A DNA stretch of 64,000 nt, from positions 1 to 64,000 of the forward strand of contig NZ_MOBM01000041.1 in NCBI RefSeq assembly GCF_003732275.1, read 5' to 3'. The position numbers and the translations under genes were made by a program. The notes beneath the pieces are model-generated. The model made no database searches. It worked only from the letters and a program-made list of their open reading frames with translations, and was not told where the DNA came from. Source of the DNA: Pseudomonas frederiksbergensis (lineage in GTDB: Bacteria; Pseudomonadota; Gammaproteobacteria; Pseudomonadales; Pseudomonadaceae). The first letter of the stretch is position 1; the number at the start of each line of letters is the position of its first letter. Of this stretch, positions 10,134-18,162 are shown piece after piece.

Positions 10134-11348
10134 ATGACCCCGCTCAAACTCTTCGTTGCTCTCAGCGCACTGTCCGCTGCCTCCCAAGCCATGGCCTGGG
10201 ACTACGTCCTGCTCGACACCGACAAAGCCGCCCAGAACTGGCAAATCACCAGCCAGCAACTCGGCGTAAAAACCGACAAACCCTTCAGCGTCACCCTGCG
10301 CACCTTGCACGGCGGTCGGCAAGAGGGCGTCAGCATCGTCGACATCGATAACGGCACGATGAAACTTTCGGTAGTGCCGACTCGCGGCATGAACGTCCTG
10401 CAAGCGTCTGTACGTGATGTGCGCATGGGCTGGGATTCGCCGGTCAAGGAAGTGGTCAATCCATCCTTCATCGAACTCAACGGCCGTGGTGGTTTGGGCT
10501 GGCTGGAAGGTTTCAATGAGCTGGTCACCCGCTGCGGCTACGAATGGGTCGGCCACCCCGGCATGGACAACGGCGAGCTACTGACCCTGCACGGTCGTGC
10601 CGCCAACATCCCTGCGAACAAAGTCACCCTGCACATCGACGAAAAACCGCCGTACGCCATCACTCTGCGCGGCGAGCTGAAAGAACAGGCGTTCAAGAAA
10701 GTCGACTTCTCCGTCGCGACCGAACTGGTCACCGAGCCCGGCAGCGTAGCGTTCGCCCTCAACGACACTCTGACCAACAATGGCGACTATCCGAAGGAAT
10801 ACCAGGCGCTGTATCACAGCAACTTCAGTACGCCGTTCCTGGAGCAGGGCGCCCGCTTCGCCGCGCCGGTGAAACAGGTGTCGCCATTCAACGACAAGGC
10901 CAAGGGCGATCTACCCGACTGGCAAACCTACCGCGCACCGACCAAGGACTACGACGAAACGGTCTACAACGTGGTGCCGTATGCCGATGCCAAAGGCGAC
11001 ACGTTGACCGTGCTGCATAACAAGGCCGGCAGCCTGGGGGTTTCGGTCGGCTTCAATACTCAAACACTGCCCGTGTTCTCTCTGTGGAAAAACACCGATA
11101 CCCAGGGTCAGGGCTATGTCACGGGACTGGAGCCGGGGACTAGTTTTTCTTATAACCGCCGCTATCAGCGGCCACTGAATCTGGTGCCGACGATTGGGCC
11201 GAAGGAACAGAAGCAGTTCCGGATCAGTTACAGCTTGTTGGCAGATAAGGTGGCTGTGGATAAGGCTTTGAAGCAGGTGACTGAAATTCAGGGTGGGCGG
11301 GAGACTGAGGTGCGGCAGACGCCGTTGGTTGATCTCACCAAGGAGTGA
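10134..11348 (+). CDS. Exported aldose 1-epimerase-like protein (DUF4432 family)
   Basis: 404 residues starting at ATG 10134, with AAAGG eight bases upstream. Residues 1-21 form a Sec signal peptide ending SQAMA, so the product should be periplasmic. The rest resembles the DUF4432 branch of the galactose mutarotase fold: LSVVPTRGMNVLQA, then GRGGLGWLEGFNELVTRCG, LTLHGRAANIPA and VTGLEPGTSF, the last similar to the conserved late motif of aldose epimerases. The family probably binds or isomerises a sugar, but no substrate is known to me. It stands alone between a REPIN and convergent comM. The frame extends upstream, but that would bury the signal peptide. Confidence 0.8.
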   Translation: MTPLKLFVALSALSAASQAMAWDYVLLDTDKAAQNWQITSQQLGVKTDKPFSVTLRTLHGGRQEGVSIVDIDNGTMKLSVVPTRGMNVLQASVRDVRMGWDSPVKEVVNPSFIELNGRGGLGWLEGFNELVTRCGYEWVGHPGMDNGELLTLHGRAANIPANKVTLHIDEKPPYAITLRGELKEQAFKKVDFSVATELVTEPGSVAFALNDTLTNNGDYPKEYQALYHSNFSTPFLEQGARFAAPVKQVSPFNDKAKGDLPDWQTYRAPTKDYDETVYNVVPYADAKGDTLTVLHNKAGSLGVSVGFNTQTLPVFSLWKNTDTQGQGYVTGLEPGTSFSYNRRYQRPLNLVPTIGPKEQKQFRISYSLLADKVAVDKALKQVTEIQGGRETEVRQTPLVDLTKE

Positions 11349-11354
11349 CGCCGG

Positions 11355-12848
11355 CTAGAGTGTTGTCGGCCGATATTGCAGCGCTTCGGCCAAGTGCTCG
11401 CGTCTGATCTCATCGACTTGTTCAAGGTCCGCCAGAGTGCGCGCTACTTTGAGCAGTCGATGGGCCGCTCGCAGCGACAAGGTCAGCCGTTCACACGCCG
11501 TTTCCAGCCAGGTTTCGTCGACTGTGGATAACTTGCAGTGTTTGCGCAGGCCCGGCAAATCGAGGAATGCATTGGCACAGCCTTGGCGCTTTTGCTGCCG
11601 TTCTCGTGCATCGGCAACCAACTCGGCGGCGGTGGCAGTGTCGTCGCCGGGTTTCGACGCAGGATTCAACGCCGTGGCTTCGCGAGCAACCGTCAGGTGC
11701 AGATCGATACGGTCCAGCAGCGGTCCCGACAGTTTGTTGCGATAGCGCTGAACCATGTCCGGTGTACAACTGCATTTACCACTGGGCTCGCCAAGATATC
11801 CACAGGGGCACGGGTTCATTGCGGCCACTAATTGAAAGCGGGCCGGAAACCTCACTCGATCCTTGGCGCGGGATATCACGATGTGGCCGGATTCCAGCGG
11901 TTCCCTTAACACCTCCAACACCTTGCGATCAAATTCCGGGAGTTCATCGAGGAACAGCACACCATGGTGGGCGAGGGTGATTTCGCCGGGTTGCGGTTTC
12001 GAGCCGCCGCCCACCAGTGCCGGACCTGAAGCGGAGTGATGTGGTTGTCGGAAGGGGCGTTGCGGCCAATGGCTCAGTGGCACACAACTGGCGACCGATT
12101 GAATCGCCGCGACTTCCAGCGCTTCACTCTCGGCCAATGGCGGCAACAGGCCGGGCAGACGACTCGCCAACAACGTTTTTCCCGTCCCCGGCGGTCCGCT
12201 GAACAGCAAGTTATGAGCCCCTGCCGCTGCAATCAGCAACGCGCGTTTAGCCGCAAGTTGTCCCTGCACTTCGTTCAAGTCGGGGTAGGGTTTGCTGGCG
12301 TAGAGCAAGCCATTGGAAGCGTAGGGGGCGATGGGCGTGTGGCCGTTGAAATGCGCGACCGCTTCCAGCAAATGATCCACTGCAATCACCTTCAACCCCG
12401 ATGCCAGGCAGGCTTCCTCCGCATTCGCCCGTGGCACCACCAGCGTGCGCCCGGCCTTGCGCGCCGCCAGCGCCGCCGGCAACACACCCCGAACTGCCCG
12501 CACCGCCCCCGACAGTGCCAACTCCCCAAGACACTCCACGTCATCCAGCGTCAATGTTGGCACTTGCACACTGGCCGACAGAATTCCCAGGGCGATCGCC
12601 AGATCGAACCGTCCGCCGTCCTTCGGTAAATCGGCCGGGGCGAGATTCAACGTGATGCGTCGGGCTGGAAATTGCAGCCCTGAATTGATGATCGCGCTGC
12701 GTACCCGATCCTTGCTTTCCTTCACGGCGGCTTCGGGCAAACCGACCATTGTCAGAGAGGGCAAACCGTTGGCCAGATGCACTTCTACGGTAACGGCGGG
12801 TGCTTCCACGCCGACTTGGGCGCGGCTATGGACGATGGAGAGGGACAT
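11355..12848 (-). CDS. comM: ComM/YifB family AAA+ ATPase (Mg-chelatase-like)
   Basis: A full-length 497-residue protein. An N-terminal Lon-protease-like fold region (residues 1-170) precedes an AAA+ core with Walker A GPPGTGKT at 218-225, Walker B LFLDELPEF, and a cysteine cluster NPCPCGY...KCSC characteristic of the family, then the Mg-chelatase C-terminal helical domain. ComM is known to act as a hexameric helicase promoting branch migration during natural transformation and homologous recombination. It is convergent with the DUF4432 gene and separated from it by only six bases. Confidence 0.93.
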   Translation of the reverse strand: MSLSIVHSRAQVGVEAPAVTVEVHLANGLPSLTMVGLPEAAVKESKDRVRSAIINSGLQFPARRITLNLAPADLPKDGGRFDLAIALGILSASVQVPTLTLDDVECLGELALSGAVRAVRGVLPAALAARKAGRTLVVPRANAEEACLASGLKVIAVDHLLEAVAHFNGHTPIAPYASNGLLYASKPYPDLNEVQGQLAAKRALLIAAAGAHNLLFSGPPGTGKTLLASRLPGLLPPLAESEALEVAAIQSVASCVPLSHWPQRPFRQPHHSASGPALVGGGSKPQPGEITLAHHGVLFLDELPEFDRKVLEVLREPLESGHIVISRAKDRVRFPARFQLVAAMNPCPCGYLGEPSGKCSCTPDMVQRYRNKLSGPLLDRIDLHLTVAREATALNPASKPGDDTATAAELVADARERQQKRQGCANAFLDLPGLRKHCKLSTVDETWLETACERLTLSLRAAHRLLKVARTLADLEQVDEIRREHLAEALQYRPTTL

Positions 12849-13404
12849 GGTCGTTCCTTGAGCTGTACGGGCACCGCTTCCTGCGGTTTTTGAAGGGTAG
12901 CCGGGAAGTGAGGGTTTAGCGTGGCGGCAAGGGACGGAAACTTTCGCAGGATGTTGCGAGTGTTGGTGAGCTAATTCGGGAGCTTCGTCAGGCTCGTGCC
13001 TGCAAGCCAGCCACTCGGTTCAAGTTCTTTGCCCTGAGCAGCGGCGACATCAAAAAGCGGCGTTGATTGGCCGATACGCTCCTAGCTAACCGGAGTGCCT
13101 CAACATGATATTCAGCGACGAGTAACTGTCTGGCTTTTTGTTTTTTAGATTTCATAGCGACCTCTTTTGGCCTTGTAGATTGGTTTTTTGGTCAGTCAGC
13201 TTAAGAGGTGGACACGGTTTTGATGCAATGGGAATTGGCGCTTGTTTTTGTAGGACTCGGCTGGATTTCGAAAGCCTTCTGAAGGGCGCAGGTAGTCCTT
13301 TTCCTAAAGTTTTGAAAGGGAGGCCAAGAATCGCAACACCGCGTTTGCATTAGTGAATTCAGGTTATACACTCAAGATTAATGCATAACGTTAAGCTTTA
13401 AATT
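12849..13404. other. Gene-poor, more AT-rich junction between comM and higBA
   Basis: 556 bases with no recognised gene other than the small minus-strand ORF listed separately. On the plus strand, the frame ending at the TGA near 13058 (reading ELIRELRQARACKPATR near its middle) has no start codon and could be a gene relic or merely the complement of the small ORF. From about 13120 the sequence becomes AT-rich compared with neighbours, consistent with acquired DNA carrying the toxin-antitoxin genes. Confidence 0.5.
12988..13155 (-). CDS. Possible small basic protein (55 residues), unrecognised
   Basis: ATG at 13155 is preceded, on the minus strand, by AGAGG with a five-base spacer, the reason for listing it. 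The product is strongly basic (MKSKKQKARQ at the N-terminus; 13 Lys/Arg residues) and predicted mostly helical, without membrane segment or known motif. Codon use is poorer in GC at the third position than in the neighbours. It lies between comM and a toxin-antitoxin pair. It could be a real accessory peptide, a relic of a longer gene or chance. Confidence 0.3.
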   Translation of the reverse strand: MKSKKQKARQLLVAEYHVEALRLARSVSANQRRFLMSPLLRAKNLNRVAGLQARA

Positions 13405-13423
13405 ATGATCGTTAGCTTTAAAT
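13347..13423 (+). promoter_or_regulatory. Putative operator/promoter region of higBA
   Basis: An inverted repeat GCATTA (13347-13352) / TAATGC (13379-13384) and a direct repeat CGTTAAGCTTTAAAT (13389-13403) / CGTTAGCTTTAAAT (13410-13423) flank and overlap the toxin start codon. Antitoxins of the HigA/GraA type autorepress by binding such palindromes, so these are the likely binding sites. The second direct copy is inside codons 2-7 of the toxin gene. Confidence 0.5.
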
Positions 13424-13683
13424 GTTCTGAGACCGAGTACCTGTTTCGCAACGGTAAGACCCGTATGTGGTCAGCCATTCTGAGTGTCGTGGAACGAAAG
13501 CTGACGCTGCTTGATGCTGCTGCCGTGCTGATGGACCTTCGGTCACCACCAGGCAATCGACTGGAGGTGCTGGAAGGAAATCGAAAAGGTCAGCACAGCA
13601 TTCGCATCAACGCTCAATGGCGAATTTGCTTTGTTTGGGGTTTTAACGGACCAGAGAATGTCGAAATCGTCGATTATCACTGA
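13405..13683 (+). CDS. higB: HigB/GraT-type RelE-superfamily toxin
   Basis: 92 residues, the usual length of HigB toxins, which are ribosome-dependent mRNA endonucleases of the RelE fold. The conserved end RKGQHSIRINAQWRICFVW contains the arginine and lysine residues expected for catalysis and RNA binding, and the N-terminus IVSFKCSETEYLFR matches the Pseudomonas GraT/HigB set. The toxin gene precedes the antitoxin gene by eight bases, the inverted order typical of higBA. There is no strong ribosome-binding site ahead of the ATG and the start lies inside the putative operator, which would keep toxin synthesis low. Confidence 0.9.
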   Translation: MIVSFKCSETEYLFRNGKTRMWSAILSVVERKLTLLDAAAVLMDLRSPPGNRLEVLEGNRKGQHSIRINAQWRICFVWGFNGPENVEIVDYH

Positions 13684-13691
13684 GGTGAGTA

Positions 13692-13997
13692 ATGACTAAG
13701 AATGGTATGCGCCCGGTTCACCCTGGCGAGATCCTCAAAGAGGAATACCTTGAGCCTCTGAACCTTACAGCTGCGGCTTTGGCCAGGGCACTGAGTGTTT
13801 CGACGCCTACGGTGAACGACATCGTGCTTCAGCGTCGAGGTGTCAGTGCCGATATGGCTCTAAGGCTATCTATCTGTCTGGACACGACTCCCGAGTTTTG
13901 GCTGAACCTGCAATCGACATACGATTTGCGAAAAGCCGAGATCGAACGAGGGGCTGCGATCCGGGATCAGGTTGAGCGTCTTCCGCACTGCGCCTGA
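13692..13997 (+). CDS. higA: HigA family antitoxin with XRE-type helix-turn-helix
   Basis: 101 residues beginning MRPVHPGEILKEEYLEPLNL after the initial MTKNG, the hallmark of the HigA/VapI/GraA family. The helix-turn-helix spans about residues 25-65 (LARALSVSTPTVNDIVLQRR). It should neutralise the adjacent toxin by direct binding and autorepress the pair. GAGGTGAG upstream of ATG 13692 is a good ribosome-binding site, stronger than that of the toxin, consistent with an excess of antitoxin. An intrinsic terminator follows directly. Confidence 0.92.
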   Translation: MTKNGMRPVHPGEILKEEYLEPLNLTAAALARALSVSTPTVNDIVLQRRGVSADMALRLSICLDTTPEFWLNLQSTYDLRKAEIERGAAIRDQVERLPHCA

Positions 13998-14013
13998 CCC
14001 TCTATTCCTGAAC

Positions 14014-14045
14014 GAACCCCACGTTACAAACGTGGGGTTTTTTTG
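14014..14045 (+). terminator. Intrinsic terminator of higBA
   Basis: AACCCCACGT (14015-14024) pairs with ACGTGGGGTT (14030-14039), followed by a run of T. Confidence 0.85.
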
Positions 14046-14051
14046 GTGTGT

Positions 14052-14573
14052 TCAGAATGCCTGGAGCATTCGGGAGGCACGCTTCCACCACGACGCATTC
14101 ACCGCACGTTGTGGCCGTTCATCCTCCGGCAGCATCTGCGGCACATCCTGCAACCGAATCCACGGCTGGTTATTCCAGTGCAGCAAACTCAACGACATCT
14201 CCGGCCAATTCAGCAGGCTCAGAATCGAGCGTTCGGTTGAAGTGGGTTGCTGCGCGTCTCTGAGGGCTGGCACGACATCGTGGGTCAGCCATTCGCGCAG
14301 GCACCGGTATTCGGGGCAGTAGTGGTAGACCAGTAACGCGTAGACACCGGATTCGCTGATCAGCAGTGTGTTTTCGACGGTGCCGTGGATGAGCGTCTGC
14401 AGATTCTGGTGTTGGTCGGGATCGAGTTTGCGTAGCGCTCGTTCGTCGAGGAATAGCCTGAGCAATCGACCGAGGTCGCGGGCGCTGAACCAGGGTTGGT
14501 TTTCCAGAAGGAGGGCGTGGAGGTGGAGTTTGTGGCGGGTGAAGACGTGGGGGATTAGATAGTTTTCGTCCAT
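14052..14573 (-). CDS. BRO-N domain protein (phage antirepressor-like)
   Basis: 173 residues from ATG 14573. The first 100 residues carry a BRO-N/antirepressor-like pattern (PWFSARDLGRLLRL, then SGVYALLVYHYCPEYRCLREWLTHDVVPALR), the fold used by phage and baculovirus BRO proteins to bind nucleic acid. The C-terminal part, including LLHWNNQPWIRLQDVPQMLP, looks like a partial second copy of the same unit. The frame is open upstream to 14840, but that part overlaps a structured RNA and I consider it untranslated. The ribosome-binding site is weak (GAGCA). The gene is convergent with higBA; such solitary genes are common in pseudomonads and of unknown role. Confidence 0.72.
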   Translation of the reverse strand: MDENYLIPHVFTRHKLHLHALLLENQPWFSARDLGRLLRLFLDERALRKLDPDQHQNLQTLIHGTVENTLLISESGVYALLVYHYCPEYRCLREWLTHDVVPALRDAQQPTSTERSILSLLNWPEMSLSLLHWNNQPWIRLQDVPQMLPEDERPQRAVNASWWKRASRMLQAF

Positions 14574-14634
14574 GGTGCAGTGCTCGGGATCAAATGAAGA
14601 AAACTGCCTCTGATCGTCGCCAAACGAAAAGGGT

Positions 14635-14710
14635 GGCAGCCATGCGCGGGTTGGCGAACCGGTGACACCCGAAAACCGGCAGACCCGAAGGTCTCCCACG
14701 CATAGCCGCC
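14635..14710 (-). ncRNA. Structured 76-nt RNA element in the leader of the BRO-N gene
   Basis: Read on the minus strand, a 16-bp stem joins 14695-14710 to 14635-14650, with three of the pairs G-U; the two arms therefore pair as RNA although they are not a perfect DNA palindrome. Inside lie a UUCG tetraloop hairpin AGACC-UUCG-GGUCU (14681-14694) and a second short stem around CCGG (14658-14663 with 14675-14680), giving a three-way junction. It ends about 60 bases before the BRO-N ATG. I recall similar sequences in leaders of small Pseudomonas genes, often mis-annotated as hypothetical ORFs, but cannot name an Rfam family. Confidence 0.6.
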
Positions 14711-14858
14711 ATAATTCGAGATGGGAACAAATTCCTCGGTCGAATGTGGTCGCGGTGCGTCGGGGTCTTCCGGGTCGCCAAACCCAGAGCTGAACATTCA
14801 GCTGGGGATGAGCATAGAAACTGGAGGCCTTACGACGCAATCGGACGGCGGTGCTGAT

Positions 14859-14930
14859 CTTTGTAGGACGTTGCCGGGATATTTGCGGGGCTTAAGATCA
14901 AAAGATCGCAGCCTTCGGCAGTTCCTACAG
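14859..14930. repeat. Degenerate REPIN, GTAGGAGCTGCCGCAGG family
   Basis: A decayed left arm (TTTGTAGGACGTTGCCGGG) and a better right arm (AGATCGCAGCCTTCGGCAG) related to the elements at 24164 and 51389. Confidence 0.6.
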
Positions 14931-14976
14931 GGGTGGTTGTTCCAGCGAGGGGCTGCTGGAACACCGTGGTGACTCT

Positions 14977-15002
14977 ATCGCGAGCAGGCTCGCTCCCACA
15001 TA
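14977..15002. repeat. REP singlet, GGGAGCGAGCCTGCTCGC family
   Basis: One copy of the ATCGCGAGCAGGCTCGCTCC core without a nearby inverted partner. Confidence 0.7.
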
Positions 15003-15031
15003 GACCCCATTGTCAAAAGGGATCGGCGGGG

Positions 15032-15292
15032 TTACTCGGCAGGTGGGCTGAGCTTCGCTTCCAGCTCCGCCACTTTCGCCTCGAGGCTCTCCAACCGTGC
15101 CCGGGTCCGTGCCAGCACAACCATCTGGCTATCAAACTCTTCCCGGCTCACCAGATCCAGCTTGCTGAAGCCGCTCTGCAACAAAGCCTTGAACTGGCTT
15201 TCGATTTCGCTTTTTGGCAGTGGAGTATCGCCGCTGAAGAGGCGGGAGGCGGTGCCGCTCAGGGCGTCGAGGAAGTCTTTGGGCGCGAGCAT
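15032..15292 (-). CDS. ubiK: Ubiquinone biosynthesis accessory factor UbiK (YqiC/BMFP)
   Basis: 86 residues with the family plan: an amphipathic N-terminal half (MLAPKDFLDALSGTASRLF) and a C-terminal coiled coil (LARTRARLESLEAKVAELEAKL) that trimerises. UbiK binds UbiJ and helps the aerobic ubiquinone-hydroxylation complex work near the membrane. The conserved EFDSQMVVLARTRARLE segment is clear. The gene is divergent from glnK-amtB, as in other pseudomonads. Confidence 0.9.
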   Translation of the reverse strand: MLAPKDFLDALSGTASRLFSGDTPLPKSEIESQFKALLQSGFSKLDLVSREEFDSQMVVLARTRARLESLEAKVAELEAKLSPPAE

Positions 15293-15362
15293 GGGAAATG
15301 TCCTGTCAACAATGGCGGGCAGTGTATCACGCAGTGTCTATAGTCAATCCGGCAGCTGCGAT

Positions 15363-15410
15363 GCACGCTTTTCGCGCATGCGAGTGGGCGGCCGCGCACT
15401 GTTGTTGTGC
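15363..15410 (+). promoter_or_regulatory. Putative NtrC-binding sites upstream of glnK
   Basis: GCAC-N7-GTGC at 15396-15410 matches the core of the NtrC site (TGCACC-N5-GGTGCA). A weaker copy GCAC-N7-GCGC is at 15363-15377. Both lie roughly 75-125 bp upstream of the sigma-54-type promoter, the normal enhancer position. Confidence 0.5.
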
Positions 15411-15464
15411 GTAACCGATGTGTCAATCGGGCGATGGGGCCTGCAGTAGCGGCCAAGGGATTGA

Positions 15465-16046
<582 letters not shown>

Positions 16047-16081
16047 GCCGCCACAAACCCAACGCCCCAGGAGAAAACAAT

Positions 16082-17419
16082 ATGACTCTGCGTAAATTCG
16101 CAGGGCTAGGAGCCCTGTTGTCCCTCGTAATGCCCGGCCTGGCCATGGCGGCAGACGAAGTGGCGGCCCCAGTCCTCAATTCCGGCGATACCGCCTGGAT
16201 GATGACCTCGACAGCCCTTGTGCTGTTCATGACCATTCCCGGCCTCGCGCTGTTCTACGGCGGCATGGTTCGCTCGAAAAACATTCTTTCCGTGATGATG
16301 CAGTGCTTCGCCATTACCGGTCTGATCAGCATTCTGTGGGTCATTTATGGCTACAGCGTTGCGTTCGACACCACCGGCATGGAGCAGGGCGTCGTCAACT
16401 TCAACTCCTTCTTCGGCGGCATGGGCAAGGCGTTCCTCGCGGGCATCACACCCGCCAGCCTGACCGGTCCAGCGGCGCTGTTTCCTGAGGCGGTGTTCGT
16501 CACCTTCCAGATGACCTTCGCCATCATTACCCCTGCGCTGATCGTAGGTGCCTTCGCCGAGCGGATGAAGTTCTCCGCCATGCTGGTCTTCATGGGGATC
16601 TGGTTCACCCTGGTTTACGCACCTATTGCGCACATGGTCTGGTCCGGCAACGGAGGCCTCTTGTGGGACTGGGGCGTGCTGGACTTCGCGGGCGGCACCG
16701 TGGTGCATATCAACGCCGGTGTGGCCGGTCTGATTTGCTGCCTGGTACTGGGCAAGCGTAAAGGTTTCCCGACTACCCCGATGGCTCCGCACAACCTCGG
16801 CTACACCCTGATGGGCGCCGCGATGCTGTGGGTCGGCTGGTTCGGCTTCAACGCCGGTTCCGCTGCCGCCGCCAATGGCACTGCCGGCATGGCGATGCTG
16901 GTCACCCAGATCGCCACCGCTGCTGCGGCGCTGGGCTGGATGTTTGCCGAGTGGATCACCCACGGCAAACCAAGCGCACTGGGTATCGCTTCGGGTGTGG
17001 TGGCCGGTCTGGTTGCAATCACTCCAGCGGCAGGCACCGTGGGCCCGATGGGCGCTTTGGTGATCGGTCTGGCGGCGGGCGTGGTGTGCTTCTTCTGCGC
17101 CACCACCCTGAAACGCAAACTCGGTTATGACGATTCCCTGGATGCCTTCGGCGTGCATGGTATCGGCGGTATCCTCGGCGCAATCCTGACAGGTGTGTTC
17201 GCGGCACCATCGCTGGGCGGTTTCGGCACCGTTACCGACATCGCTGCTCAAGTCTGGATTCAGTGCAAAGGTGTGGGCTTCACGGTGATCTACACCGCGA
17301 TCGTTACCTTTATCATCCTCAAGGTCCTGGACGCCGTCATGGGTCTGCGTGTCACTGATGAAGAAGAGGCGGTCGGCATCGATCTGGCGCTTCACAACGA
17401 ACGCGGCTACAACTTGTAA
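16082..17419 (+). CDS. amtB: Ammonium transporter AmtB
   Basis: 445 residues with a signal peptide ending AMA (about residue 23) and eleven membrane helices. Family motifs DTAWMMTSTALVLFMTIPGLALFYGG and the later DWGVLDFAGGTVVHINAG and AFGVHGIGGILGAILTG are intact, carrying the twin pore histidines. The trimer conducts ammonium across the inner membrane and is gated by GlnK. It is followed by an intrinsic terminator. Its presumed control is NtrC/sigma-54 through the shared upstream promoter. Confidence 0.96.
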   Translation: MTLRKFAGLGALLSLVMPGLAMAADEVAAPVLNSGDTAWMMTSTALVLFMTIPGLALFYGGMVRSKNILSVMMQCFAITGLISILWVIYGYSVAFDTTGMEQGVVNFNSFFGGMGKAFLAGITPASLTGPAALFPEAVFVTFQMTFAIITPALIVGAFAERMKFSAMLVFMGIWFTLVYAPIAHMVWSGNGGLLWDWGVLDFAGGTVVHINAGVAGLICCLVLGKRKGFPTTPMAPHNLGYTLMGAAMLWVGWFGFNAGSAAAANGTAGMAMLVTQIATAAAALGWMFAEWITHGKPSALGIASGVVAGLVAITPAAGTVGPMGALVIGLAAGVVCFFCATTLKRKLGYDDSLDAFGVHGIGGILGAILTGVFAAPSLGGFGTVTDIAAQVWIQCKGVGFTVIYTAIVTFIILKVLDAVMGLRVTDEEEAVGIDLALHNERGYNL

Positions 17420-17438
17420 GCACGCGCATGAAAAATTT

Positions 17439-17463
17439 GCCCGGCTTGCCGGGCATTTTTTTG
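17439..17463 (+). terminator. Intrinsic terminator of glnK-amtB
   Basis: GCCCGG-CTTG-CCGGGC hairpin at 17439-17454 followed by ATTTTTTTG. Confidence 0.9.
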
Positions 17464-17633
17464 TCTGGAATTTGTCAGTGGAGGAAGGGCTGAAAGGTTT
17501 TTTCATACACGTTCAGTCGCGTTTATGACGGGCGTTTTTCTGCGGCCAATGGCTTACACGATTGAAGGAATATTAGGGCCTTTGTTTTTTCACAGAGCGC
17601 GCTAGAATGCGCCCCGAACGTGCGGAGAACTGT

Positions 17634-18059
17634 ATGTGGCAACAGACTCTGATTACCCTGCGGGCACGGCCCCGGGGCTTTCATCTGGTAACGGACGAAT
17701 TACTCGCCGGCTTGCCTGAACTCAAGGCGTGTCGGGTCGGTCTGTTGCATTTGTGGCTACAGCATACCTCGGCGTCGTTGACCATCAACGAGAACGCCGA
17801 TCCGGCGGTACGTCGCGACTTCGAACGATTTTTCAATCGTCTGATCCCACAAGGAACAGACGGCTATGAGCATAACGACGAAGGCCTGGACGACCTCCCG
17901 GCGCACTTCAAGGCCAGCGTGCTTGGCTGTCAGCTCAGTTTGCCGATTTCGGCAGGCCGACTGGCGTTGGGGACCTGGCAAGGTGTTTATCTGGGCGAGC
18001 ACCGTGATCATGGCGGTGCCCGCAAAGTCCTCGCCACCGTGCACGGTGAAGGGGCATAA
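17634..18059 (+). CDS. yjbQ: YjbQ family protein (UPF0047)
   Basis: 141 residues from ATG 17634, with GGAG upstream at 17622-17625; the in-frame ATG at 17607 lacks a ribosome-binding site. The signature LLHLWLQHTSASLTINENADP and the end GTWQGVYLGEHRDHGG define the family. Members show weak thiamin-phosphate synthase-like activity in E. coli, but the physiological role is unresolved. It is a single-gene unit closed by a terminator. Confidence 0.88.
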   Translation: MWQQTLITLRARPRGFHLVTDELLAGLPELKACRVGLLHLWLQHTSASLTINENADPAVRRDFERFFNRLIPQGTDGYEHNDEGLDDLPAHFKASVLGCQLSLPISAGRLALGTWQGVYLGEHRDHGGARKVLATVHGEGA

Positions 18060-18092
18060 AACCGCTGGTTACCAGCGGTGGTTGATTTTTTT
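18060..18092 (+). terminator. Intrinsic terminator of yjbQ
   Basis: ACCGCTGG-TTA-CCAGCGGT hairpin (18061-18079), then GGTTGATTTTTTT. Confidence 0.8.
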
Positions 18093-18162
18093 CCGGCAGC
18101 CGTCGACAGACGGCAAAGCTGGGCTATAACTAATCTGCTTTTCGCAAGTCATGAGGTAGAAC

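Larger units (their letters stand above)
14574..15031. other. Intergenic stretch between the BRO-N gene and ubiK
   Basis: 458 bases holding the structured RNA (14635-14710), a degenerate REP doublet (14859-14930) and one REP singlet (14977-15002). I see no other credible coding sequence. Confidence 0.6.

Noticed and set aside
13138-13353. A 71-codon plus-strand open frame upstream of higB
   Set aside because: No ribosome-binding site, composition unlike protein, and it ends inside the higBA promoter region.
14635-14710. A 76-nt cloverleaf-like fold on the minus strand, the size of a tRNA
   Set aside because: The closing stem is 16 bp instead of 7, there is no CCA end, no anticodon arm of five pairs and no T-arm at the right place. 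It is a structured leader, not a tRNA.
14574-14840. An 89-codon N-terminal extension of the BRO-N gene
   Set aside because: It translates the structured RNA element and REP-adjacent DNA and has no start signal; the BRO-N domain is complete without it.
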